Source of the DNA: Gammaproteobacteria bacterium
GTDB lineage: Bacteria > Pseudomonadota > Gammaproteobacteria > Pseudomonadales > Pseudohongiellaceae
Assembly (NCBI GenBank): GCA_003556835.1
Contig: PWQG01000121.1
Location: 1 to 12,856 of the forward strand
Length of the DNA stretch: 12,856 nt
Direction: 5' to 3'
The position numbers and the translations under genes were made by a program. The notes beneath the pieces were generated by a model. That model searched no databases. It saw nothing but the letters and a program-made list of their open reading frames with translations, and was not told where the DNA came from. Positions within the stretch are counted from its first letter, which is position 1, and each line of letters begins with the position of its first letter. This document shows positions 1 through 6,222 of this stretch, piece after piece.

Positions 1-1
1 C

Positions 2-1438
2 TACAGGGGCCGGGCCTTCTGTTTTGCCTCCCGCAACTTCTATCCCCAGTTCCTTGCTGTGGTGGAAGTGGAGCGGCGTGCCCAGGCCCTGTTCGGAGTG
101 CTCCAGCTTGATCCGACACCGGATTATGATCAGTTTGAACTGCATGCCTATGTCGAGGCGCGGGATCTGGCCGACCAACTGGGAGTGAGCCTCGAGCAAC
201 TGCGTTTTGACAATCCCGCCCTGCGTCCGATCGTATGGGAGGGGGGCAAGCGCATTCCCAGCGGCTACACGGTCAAGATCCAGCGGCAGTCGCTCAATGG
301 TGGCAGGGGGCTGGAGCAGCAGATCGCCGCCATGCCGGCTGATAGACTCTACGCCTATCAGACACCCGATGTGTCCTATGTGGTGCAGCGCGGCGACAGT
401 CTGTCCGCCATTGCCGGACGCTTTGATACCAGCGTGTCCCAGCTTGTGTCCCTGAACCAGCTGCAGAGTGCCCATCGCATACGGGTCGGTCAGGAATTGC
501 TGTTGCCACATGATACCAATATGGCCAACCAGACAATGATGGCTGCGGTGGCCAGTGATGCCCGCCCCAATGATGTTCGCCCCGGTGATGGTGTCTACCA
601 CGTGAGTGCCGGGGATACCCTGTCCATCATCGCGGGACGTTTTGATACCTCCGAGGCGGTGCTGATGCAATTGAACGGCCTGAGCAATCCGGATCGGATC
701 TATCAGGGTCAGGAACTGCAATTGCCGGCTGCTGGCGATACGGGATCTTCACTGGCAACAGCAGAAAGCCCTGAGCCGGCCGCTGAAACCGCAGTGGCAG
801 CGCGTGAAGTGGCCACGGGTTCTGTTGCGCCGTCGTCCAATGCGCCCGAATCAAGCGCACCGGGAACAGAGCGAGCTTCCATGCCGGCCGCCCCGGGCAG
901 CATGGTTGCCATTGTCAATGAGCTTGAAGCCCAGACCCTTGCCCAGGAAGGCATGCCCAGTGTTGGTGAGCAAATTGCCCGGGCTTCGGAAGTGCTGGCT
1001 GCAGACCCGTCCGACTACAGCGTGGGTACTGACCAGACCATCGAGATCCAGGCCACCGAGACACTGGGGCATTATGCCGACTGGCTCGGGGTTCGCGCGC
1101 AGCAGTTACGATCCCTCAACGGCCTGGCCTTCAATCAGCCGGTAATTGTCGGTGACCGCCTGCGACTCGATTTCAGTGAGGTCGATGTGGAGCAGTTTGA
1201 AATGCGCCGTCGCCAGTACCATGTGGCCCAGCAGGAACAGTTCTTCCGCAGTTATCGGATCCAGGATCTGGCGCGTCACGAAATCGCCGCCAATGACAAT
1301 ATTGCCGCCATTGCCCGCCAGCGCTACAGCGTGCCGCTGTGGTTGCTGCGTCAGTACAATCCGGAACTCGACTTCCGCCAGGTCCGCATAGGGCAGACCG
1401 TGGTGGTGCCGGTGGTGGAAGCAGTGGACGAGGCCTGA
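2..1438 (+). CDS. mltD: Membrane-bound lytic murein transglycosylase D, 3' part (5' end outside window)
   Basis: Periplasmic enzyme family that cleaves the MurNAc-GlcNAc bond of peptidoglycan to form 1,6-anhydro-MurNAc. The frame is open to the left edge. The first visible codons read GRAF-CFASRNFYPQFLAVVE, which matches the end of the MltD-type SLT catalytic domain, so the catalytic Glu and the true start lie upstream. The GTG at 59 is internal. After the catalytic end come LysM-like segments at about 134-280 (degenerate, with the NPALRP motif usual in this family), 371-508 and 590-730 (both clear, with GD-(S/T)-L, an IAGRFDTS repeat and a GQEL end), 1033-1172 and 1252-1420 (both degenerate). 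An Ala/Ser/Pro/Glu-rich linker at about 730-900 splits the array. E. coli MltD has fewer LysM units, so this is a long version. One conserved Gly of the GFASRN motif is Cys here. The stop is TGA at 1436. Family is certain; the exact MltD orthology is likely. Confidence 0.9.
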   Translation, partial: YRGRAFCFASRNFYPQFLAVVEVERRAQALFGVLQLDPTPDYDQFELHAYVEARDLADQLGVSLEQLRFDNPALRPIVWEGGKRIPSGYTVKIQRQSLNGGRGLEQQIAAMPADRLYAYQTPDVSYVVQRGDSLSAIAGRFDTSVSQLVSLNQLQSAHRIRVGQELLLPHDTNMANQTMMAAVASDARPNDVRPGDGVYHVSAGDTLSIIAGRFDTSEAVLMQLNGLSNPDRIYQGQELQLPAAGDTGSSLATAESPEPAAETAVAAREVATGSVAPSSNAPESSAPGTERASMPAAPGSMVAIVNELEAQTLAQEGMPSVGEQIARASEVLAADPSDYSVGTDQTIEIQATETLGHYADWLGVRAQQLRSLNGLAFNQPVIVGDRLRLDFSEVDVEQFEMRRRQYHVAQQEQFFRSYRIQDLARHEIAANDNIAAIARQRYSVPLWLLRQYNPELDFRQVRIGQTVVVPVVEAVDEA

Positions 1439-1448
1439 GGTCAGGCCA

Positions 1449-1478
1449 GGCCAGGGAACTTTCGCCGGTTCCCTGGCC
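1449..1478. terminator. Bidirectional hairpin between convergent genes
   Basis: A perfect 11-bp stem (GGCCAGGGAAC at 1449-1459 pairs with GTTCCCTGGCC at 1468-1478) with an 8-base loop lies in the 64-bp gap between the stops of the mltD-like gene and the leftward MltB-family gene. Neither side carries a real T-tract, so it may be Rho-assisted or only slow polymerase. The position and the near-GC stem make a shared terminator the best reading. Confidence 0.65.
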
Positions 1479-1502
1479 CGTTCATCGGTGGGGTCTCAGT
1501 TG

Positions 1503-2573
1503 TCAGTCACGGATCTCAGCGATGGCGTCGCTGAGCAGGCCGACCGACAGGGCATAACGGAAGGCCGGGTTGTAGCGCATGATCGAGCAGAAGTTCTGGT
1601 AGACCAGATATCCCTTGTCGTCTCCTTCGTCACCGATGATCAGCGCCGCCGGCAGATTGCGGGTTGGCAGATTGCTGCCATCGTCGCGGCGCACACCCAG
1701 TTCCTGCCATTCATTCAGGCCGCGCCAGGCACCCATGGTCTGGTAGCGCTGGCATACCGCCGGCGGGGTCATGCCGGCGTCCTGCGGTGCCGGCAGGGCC
1801 TGTTCACCACCCGGGGGCAGGCTCACCACCCGGCCCCAGGTCTGATCATCGCGCCAGCCCGTGTCGGCCAGGTAATTGGCCACCGAGGCGATCACATCCG
1901 GGCCCATGCTCCACAGGTCGATGCGACCGTCGCCGGTATGATCCACTGCCAGTGACAGGAAACTGCTGGGCGTGAACTGGGGCACTCCCAGGGAGCCGGC
2001 CCAGGAACTCTTCATCATGTCCAACGTGGCGTAGCCTTCGTCGACAATGCGCAGGGCGGCGATCAGCTCGCGGCGGAACTGGGCGCTGCGGCGGCGATCA
2101 AAGGCCAGGGTGGCGACCACATCAAACAGTGGCTCGGTGATGGGGAACGTGCCGTAGTTGCTCTCCAGTCCCAGAATGGAAACGATGAAACGGGGCTGCA
2201 CATTGTATTGCGCCGCGACCTCCCGGATCATGTCGCCGTGTTCGACCATCAGCTCGCGACCGGACTGGATCCGTGCCGGGCTCACCCGGCGCAGGTAACG
2301 TTCATAGGTGTCCTCGAACTCCGGCTGGGCCCGGTCGGCCTGGATGGCCCGCCGGTGCTGACGGATGGTGGGCAGCACTTCGTCCAGGGTGGCGGCACTG
2401 ATACCAGCGTCCAGTGCTTCCTGGCGGAACTCGGTCAGGAAGTCGCGGAATGCGGCCTCGTCTTCTTCGGCTTCGTCCTGGGCGAGCAGCGGTCCGGGCA
2501 GGATGAGAATTAGAGCCAACAGGCTGGATTTCAGCCAGTATGGTCGCTTGGAAAACAGTTTTCGGATGTTCAT
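1503..2573 (-). CDS. MltB-family lytic murein transglycosylase (SLT_2), secreted
   Basis: Predicted 356-residue periplasmic lytic transglycosylase acting on glycan strands of peptidoglycan. Residues 1-31 form a signal peptide (basic start, LLALILILPGPLLA), with cleavage likely after Ala31. There is no lipobox Cys, so unlike E. coli MltB it should be soluble. The catalytic Glu is Glu137 in ILGLESNYG. The family motif GSLGVPQFTPSSF follows at 193-205, then DHTGDGRIDLW and the ASVANYL helix, all typical of MltB/SltB. No C-terminal peptidoglycan-binding domain is present. Two Cys near the C-terminus (in AVCQRY and NFCSIM) could pair. I chose the start at 2573 because AGGGAG lies 5 bases before it and the signal peptide begins there; an ATG 48 bases further upstream would add a non-signal-like stretch. 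It lies 76 bp behind the QTMAN gene on the same strand and may be cotranscribed. A TATAGA at 2629-2624 could be a -10 box, but its -35 is poor. Confidence 0.9.
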   Translation of the reverse strand: MNIRKLFSKRPYWLKSSLLALILILPGPLLAQDEAEEDEAAFRDFLTEFRQEALDAGISAATLDEVLPTIRQHRRAIQADRAQPEFEDTYERYLRRVSPARIQSGRELMVEHGDMIREVAAQYNVQPRFIVSILGLESNYGTFPITEPLFDVVATLAFDRRRSAQFRRELIAALRIVDEGYATLDMMKSSWAGSLGVPQFTPSSFLSLAVDHTGDGRIDLWSMGPDVIASVANYLADTGWRDDQTWGRVVSLPPGGEQALPAPQDAGMTPPAVCQRYQTMGAWRGLNEWQELGVRRDDGSNLPTRNLPAALIIGDEGDDKGYLVYQNFCSIMRYNPAFRYALSVGLLSDAIAEIRD

Positions 2574-2578
2574 GGTGG

Positions 2579-2584
2579 CTCCCT
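2579..2584 (-). promoter_or_regulatory. Ribosome binding site fixing the MltB-family start
   Basis: AGGGAG read leftwards, 5 bases before the ATG at 2573. It picks this ATG over the in-frame upstream ATG at 2621, which has no such site and would put 16 extra residues before the signal peptide. Confidence 0.7.
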
Positions 2585-2649
2585 GTGCCGTACTGCCTGG
2601 CGAGGGGCCGCCAGTGCACAATTTCTATAGACCGGGAGAGTACCGGAAT

Positions 2650-3801
2650 TCAGTTGCTGCGCTCAAGCGCTCTGAACAGCCTTGTGTAATCCGCGTGCAA
2701 TTCGCTGGCACGAAACCGGTCCGCGTTCACCACGGGCAGGGCGATTCCCTGCTCGATCTGTCTGGCCCATCGTTCCATCCTGGCGGCTGCATGCGCGGCC
2801 TCGCTTGCCGGGTCGGGATCGCTGGCATAGAGACATTCCTCTGGTAGGTATTCCGGATAGACCATACGTGATGGCGCCAATGGTGTGCAGCCGATGGCAA
2901 TGCCCTCGAGTAGTGACAGCCCCTGGAAATCATGCAGGGAAGTGGACAGCACCACATCACAGTGGCCGAGCAGCTCAAGGTATTCCTGCCGATCGGGGAT
3001 ATGACCGATATGGCCCGGCGCGATGTCCGTGGTCCGGTAGTATTCAGTCAACAGTGCACAGAGACTTTCCATGGCCGGGGGAATCCGCCGGAACTGCTGT
3101 CCGAGCAGGTGCATGCGAAAGCGCACACCCTTTTCGATCAGTTGCCGCGCCAGATGCAACAATTGCTCCGGTCCCTTGTCGTACTCCCAGCGATGGTTCC
3201 AGGCAATCTGCAGGGGACCGGGCTTGCGCTTTGCCGGTGCCGGAGCATACAGTTCATCTGGCAGAGGCACCGGCAGCACTTCACAACGTCCGGCCAGTTG
3301 TGTGACCAGATCAGCCGGTACCAGATCCGGCATTTTGCGCAACAGCGCCTCGGCGCCCTGCAGCATGCTGTCGCGGTTGTGGGCGCTGTTGAACAGGACC
3401 CGATCAGCACTCAGTGCGGTGTACAGGTTCAGTATTTGCGGTTCGACATTGCGGGACTGCCTTGAGGACTGTGGATAATCGAACTGATTCTCGTGAAAAT
3501 AGACGGCCGTCGGCAATTGGCCCAGCTCCGGCACAAAGCCGCGCAGGGCCGAGAGATCGGTCATCGAGGTACAGAGCAGGAAGTCATGGCGCCGCGTCAG
3601 GGTTTCGCGCTCGCCAAAAGCCCAGCTCAGGCTGTTGCCACGCAGGCGCCAGCTAAAGTGGCGGGGTGGCAGTGTCAGCACGCTCCAGTCGATATCCGGA
3701 AACATGCGGCACAGGGTCTTACGCCATTGACGGTGACTGGGTGCATCGTAGGCCGACAACAAAAGGGCGCGCCGGCCAGGCGGTTTGGTGCTGTGAATCA
3801 T
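2650..3801 (-). CDS. tRNA-queuosine alpha-mannosyltransferase (QTMAN/GTDC1) homologue, DUF3524 family
   Basis: A 383-residue cytosolic glycosyltransferase. The N-terminal QTMAN/DUF3524 half shows SAYDAPSHRQWR near its start and YFHENQFDYP about 90 residues later. The GT4-like C-terminal half shows WNHRWEYDKGPE, then a nucleotide-sugar motif STSLHDFQGLSLLEG followed by GCTPLAP and VYPEYLPEE. These blocks line up one for one, from memory, with human GTDC1, which adds mannose to queuosine of tRNA-Asp. What the bacterial homologues modify is not something I can read here; glycosylated queuosine or another tRNA base is the natural guess. The start is uncertain. The ATG at 3831 gives 393 residues but lies next to the -10 box of the promoter at 3834-3862 and would precede the RNA start. 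The ATG at 3801 fits the family N-terminus better, though its GGAG is 14 bases away. A GTG at 3816 is also possible. Confidence 0.85.
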   Translation of the reverse strand: MIHSTKPPGRRALLLSAYDAPSHRQWRKTLCRMFPDIDWSVLTLPPRHFSWRLRGNSLSWAFGERETLTRRHDFLLCTSMTDLSALRGFVPELGQLPTAVYFHENQFDYPQSSRQSRNVEPQILNLYTALSADRVLFNSAHNRDSMLQGAEALLRKMPDLVPADLVTQLAGRCEVLPVPLPDELYAPAPAKRKPGPLQIAWNHRWEYDKGPEQLLHLARQLIEKGVRFRMHLLGQQFRRIPPAMESLCALLTEYYRTTDIAPGHIGHIPDRQEYLELLGHCDVVLSTSLHDFQGLSLLEGIAIGCTPLAPSRMVYPEYLPEECLYASDPDPASEAAHAAARMERWARQIEQGIALPVVNADRFRASELHADYTRLFRALERSN

Positions 3802-3819
3802 CAGGAAAGGAATCACTCC

Positions 3820-3824
3820 GGGAG
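3820..3824 (+). promoter_or_regulatory. Ribosome binding site of the adenylating-enzyme gene
   Basis: GGGAG, 5 bases before the ATG at 3830. It supports that start and sits inside the 28-bp gap between the two divergent start codons. Confidence 0.65.
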
Positions 3825-3829
3825 AAAGC

Positions 3830-5389
3830 ATGCAATCTAATGATCGGAAACTGTTGGGTCAAGCCATGGAAGACCTGCTCGCGGAACTGCCGCCGCGGGT
3901 GAGTGCACCCTTGTTCCGCCATGCGGCCGAACGACCGCAAGCACCGGCGCTGAGTGATCAGCGTGGGCAGAGACTGACTTATGCGGAACTGGCCGAGCAG
4001 GTACGGGCGATGCAGGATTGCCTGCAGCAGGAAGGTTTGCAGCCGGGCGACCGCCTGATGCTGGTGGCAGAGAACTGTGTCGAACTGGGTGTGATGATCC
4101 TGGCCGCCAGTGAACTGGGCGCCTGGCCGGTCATTGTAAATGCCCGCATGGCCTGGCCCGAGTTGCAGCGCATCCGCGAACACAGTCAGCCGCGATTGCT
4201 GGTCTATCTGCTTGCCGGCGAGGGCGCCACGCGACACTACAGGGAAGGCAGGCAGGGCCGGGAGGCGCGGGAGAAGGAATGGGCCGGATACCGCTTCGGT
4301 GTCGAGCGCGATGATGCGGTGGCGGCGGAGCCGGATACGGCCAGTGGCAATGAAGCGGTCTTCACCCTGCTCTACACCACGGGCACCACCGGCGATCCGA
4401 AAGGGGTGATGCTGACGCACCGCAACCTTCTCTATGTGGCTGCCGTCACCAGTGCCCTGCGTGGTCTTAATCCGGAGGACCGTATCTACCTGGTACTACC
4501 GGTTTCCCACGTCTTTGGCCTGGCCGCCGTGTTCCTGGCCTGCCTGCACGTTGGTTCCGAACTGGTGCTGGCGGATCGCTTTGACGCAGACATGGCCATG
4601 CAGGCCCTGGAGCAGCGGCAGATCACGGGCCTGTTCGGTGTGCCAACCATGTTCGCCAAACTGGCCGATCATGTCCGCCTCCACGGTATGCCCGCTGGAG
4701 GCCTGCCGTATCTGCGATTCATGTACTCCGGCGGTGCGCCCCTGGAGCCCGGATTGAAGGCCGATGTCGAGCAGCGCCTGGGTTTGCCATTGCTCAATGG
4801 CTACGGCATGACGGAAACCGCGCCCACCATCTGTCAGGTGCGCTTCAATGAACCCCTGGACAGTATCAGTGTGGGCAAGCCGCTACCCGGCCTGGATGTG
4901 CGCATCACTGGCGCGGACGGACAGGATGTGCCGCGCGGGGAAGTTGGCGAATTGCATGTGCGTGGCCCCGGCAATATGCGTGGCTACTACCGCAACCCGC
5001 AGGCTACGGCAGATCTGATTGATGGCGACGGTTTTCTCAATACCGGCGATCTGGTGCGTGAGGATGAGGCCGGCAACCTGTTCATTGCCGGGCGCAGCAA
5101 GGAGTTGATCATCCACTCCGGCTTCAATGTCTATCCGCCCGAGGTGGAAGCGGCGATCAGCATGCATCCCGAGGTGCTGTTCTGCGCCGTGGTCGGGGAG
5201 ACACAAGACGGCAACGAGGAAGTGGTGGCCTATGTGCAACGCGTGGCCGGCAGCACGCTGGATGCCGGGGAGCTGTCCCGTTTTCTGCGGGGCTCGCTGA
5301 CCGCCTACAAGCGACCGGGACGTTTTGAATTTCGCGATGCCCTGCCTACTGCTGCATCTGGTAAAGTTTTGAAACACAAATTGAGATGA
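3830..5389 (+). CDS. Class I adenylate-forming enzyme, probable acyl-CoA synthetase (AMP-binding)
   Basis: A 519-residue enzyme of the ANL superfamily that should activate a carboxylic acid with ATP to an acyl-adenylate and pass it to CoA. All core motifs are intact: the phosphate loop YTTGTTGDPKG at 182-192, the adenine/substrate motif YGMTET at 325-330, TGD at 405-407, the hinge GRSKELIIHSGFNVYPPEVE at 421-440, and the C-terminal catalytic Lys513 in PTAASGK. No transmembrane segment or carrier-protein domain is present, and length fits stand-alone fatty-acyl or aryl-CoA ligases. The substrate cannot be told from sequence alone. The order of genes (QTMAN divergent, NUDIX downstream) does not suggest one. 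I see no convincing promoter of its own upstream; it would have to lie inside the leftward gene. The NUDIX gene 92 bp downstream is probably read on the same RNA. Confidence 0.9.
   Translation: MQSNDRKLLGQAMEDLLAELPPRVSAPLFRHAAERPQAPALSDQRGQRLTYAELAEQVRAMQDCLQQEGLQPGDRLMLVAENCVELGVMILAASELGAWPVIVNARMAWPELQRIREHSQPRLLVYLLAGEGATRHYREGRQGREAREKEWAGYRFGVERDDAVAAEPDTASGNEAVFTLLYTTGTTGDPKGVMLTHRNLLYVAAVTSALRGLNPEDRIYLVLPVSHVFGLAAVFLACLHVGSELVLADRFDADMAMQALEQRQITGLFGVPTMFAKLADHVRLHGMPAGGLPYLRFMYSGGAPLEPGLKADVEQRLGLPLLNGYGMTETAPTICQVRFNEPLDSISVGKPLPGLDVRITGADGQDVPRGEVGELHVRGPGNMRGYYRNPQATADLIDGDGFLNTGDLVREDEAGNLFIAGRSKELIIHSGFNVYPPEVEAAISMHPEVLFCAVVGETQDGNEEVVAYVQRVAGSTLDAGELSRFLRGSLTAYKRPGRFEFRDALPTAASGKVLKHKLR
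3834..3862 (-). promoter_or_regulatory. Sigma70-type promoter for the QTMAN-MltB transcript
   Basis: Read leftwards: TTGACC (3862-3857), a 17-base spacer, then TAGATT (3839-3834). That is 5 of 6 and 4 of 6 consensus bases at ideal spacing. RNA should begin near 3827, giving a leader of about 25 bases before the ATG at 3801. The whole promoter lies inside the first eleven codons of the divergent acyl-CoA synthetase gene. Confidence 0.55.
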
Positions 5390-5481
5390 ATCGGTACGGG
5401 CAATGGGGTACCTTGGGGAGAGTAATGATCAGCTTGAGGGGGGACTGGTCATAAGCCGTCACTGATATTGCGGAGTGTATT

Positions 5482-6060
5482 ATGACACCGAGTCCCGCCA
5501 GCACCGTGGTCCTGGTCCGGAATGCCGGAGGCGATATTGAAACGCTGTTGCTGCTGCGTAACAGCAAGCTGGTCTTCGAAGGCGGAACCTGGGTGTTTCC
5601 CGGCGGCAAGATCGAAGCCTTCGACTATCCCGGCGGACGCAGCCTGGTCGACCACCACGGGCAGTTGCGGGCGGCACGCCGTGCCGCCGTGCGTGAAACC
5701 GAGGAAGAGGCGGGCGTGAGTCTGCAGGCCGAGGAGCTGATCCACATAGCGCACTGGACCACACCGGAAGGCCCGCCCCGGCGTTATGCCACCTGGTTTT
5801 TTGTCTGTCCCCTGCGCGAGGCGGTCAGCATCACCGTGGATCAGGATGAAATCCTTGATCACTGCTGGTTGACGCCCCGTCAGGCACTTCGCGACTGCCG
5901 CGAGGGCCTGATCCGCCTGCCGTTGCCGACACGGGAAACCCTGGCTTCGATTTCCGGGTTCCGTGATGTGGATGAGTTGTGCACCGCCATGCGTGAGGCG
6001 GAGGTCCTGGTGTTCCCCGAGGATTCCAGTCATTACCAGCCCGAACCGGCGGGCGGTTGA
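5482..6060 (+). CDS. NUDIX hydrolase with extended Nudix loop
   Basis: A 192-residue cytosolic pyrophosphohydrolase. The Nudix signature is present but stretched: FPGGKIE at 39-45, then about 15 extra residues, then AARRAAVRETEEEAGV at 64-79 with the metal-binding RE..EE. Ordinary Nudix boxes have 16 residues between GG and RE; here there are about 30. A similar insertion together with a PTRETL motif (149-154) is seen in NUDT19-like and CoA-diphosphate-type relatives, so a nucleotide-linked CoA or acyl-CoA substrate is conceivable, which would suit the acyl-CoA synthetase just upstream. That link is inference. GGAG at 5472-5475, 6 bases before the ATG, fixes the start. The 92-bp gap before it carries no clear promoter or terminator, but does hold a nine-codon reading frame with its own GGGGAG site at 5425-5454. 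Confidence 0.88.
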   Translation: MTPSPASTVVLVRNAGGDIETLLLLRNSKLVFEGGTWVFPGGKIEAFDYPGGRSLVDHHGQLRAARRAAVRETEEEAGVSLQAEELIHIAHWTTPEGPPRRYATWFFVCPLREAVSITVDQDEILDHCWLTPRQALRDCREGLIRLPLPTRETLASISGFRDVDELCTAMREAEVLVFPEDSSHYQPEPAGG

Positions 6061-6064
6061 AGGG

Positions 6065-6097
6065 CAGAGCCCGGTAGTACTGAAAGACAGAGCCCGG
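6065..6097. repeat. Pair of 10-bp direct repeats in the leader region
   Basis: CAGAGCCCGG occurs at 6065-6074 and again at 6088-6097, a 23-base period, in the 162-bp gap between the NUDIX and DUF4175 genes. The spacing is about two helical turns, as for a dimeric regulator, but it lies some 40-70 bases upstream of the candidate -35. It may be chance or a remnant duplication. The rest of the gap holds only the candidate promoter and no further gene. Confidence 0.4.
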
Positions 6098-6136
6098 ACT
6101 TGCGGTCGACTTCTGGCGGGCTGCGATTGAAGCGGC

Positions 6137-6166
6137 TTGCCATGAGCGCCCGCTTAATGGGATAGT
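6137..6166 (+). promoter_or_regulatory. Candidate sigma70 promoter of the DUF4175 operon
   Basis: TTGCCA (6137-6142, 5 of 6 consensus), an 18-base spacer, then GATAGT (6161-6166, 4 of 6). It would give a leader of about 50 bases before the ATG at 6223. It is the best match in the 162-bp gap that precedes the three-gene operon. Confidence 0.4.
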
Positions 6167-6222
6167 AAACTGGCAGTTCCGTTGGGCCGTACATGTCATA
6201 AACAGCAGCAGGCAGATACGCT

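Noticed and set aside
59..61. GTG as start of the first gene
   Set aside because: The frame continues upstream to the window edge with conserved MltD catalytic-domain residues; this GTG is an internal Val codon.
1503..2573. Lipoprotein reading of the MltB-family protein
   Set aside because: The signal peptide ends in LLAQ with no Cys, so there is no lipobox.
2597..2614. 6-bp hairpin CTGGCG/CGCCAG in the leader of the MltB-like gene
   Set aside because: Short stem with no T-tract; not enough for a terminator or riboswitch call.
3785..3813. TTGGTG-17-AGGAAT as a promoter of the adenylating-enzyme gene
   Set aside because: The -10 matches only 3 of 6 consensus bases and the RNA would start almost at the ribosome site.
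3829..3831. ATG at 3831 as start of the QTMAN gene
   Set aside because: It lies 2 bases after the -10 box of the likely promoter, has no SD and adds ten residues not seen in the family. Kept only as an alternative.
3719..4420. 233-codon minus-strand frame across the divergent start region
   Set aside because: It overlaps the start of the QTMAN gene in another frame and the P-loop half of the adenylating enzyme; no recognisable domain.
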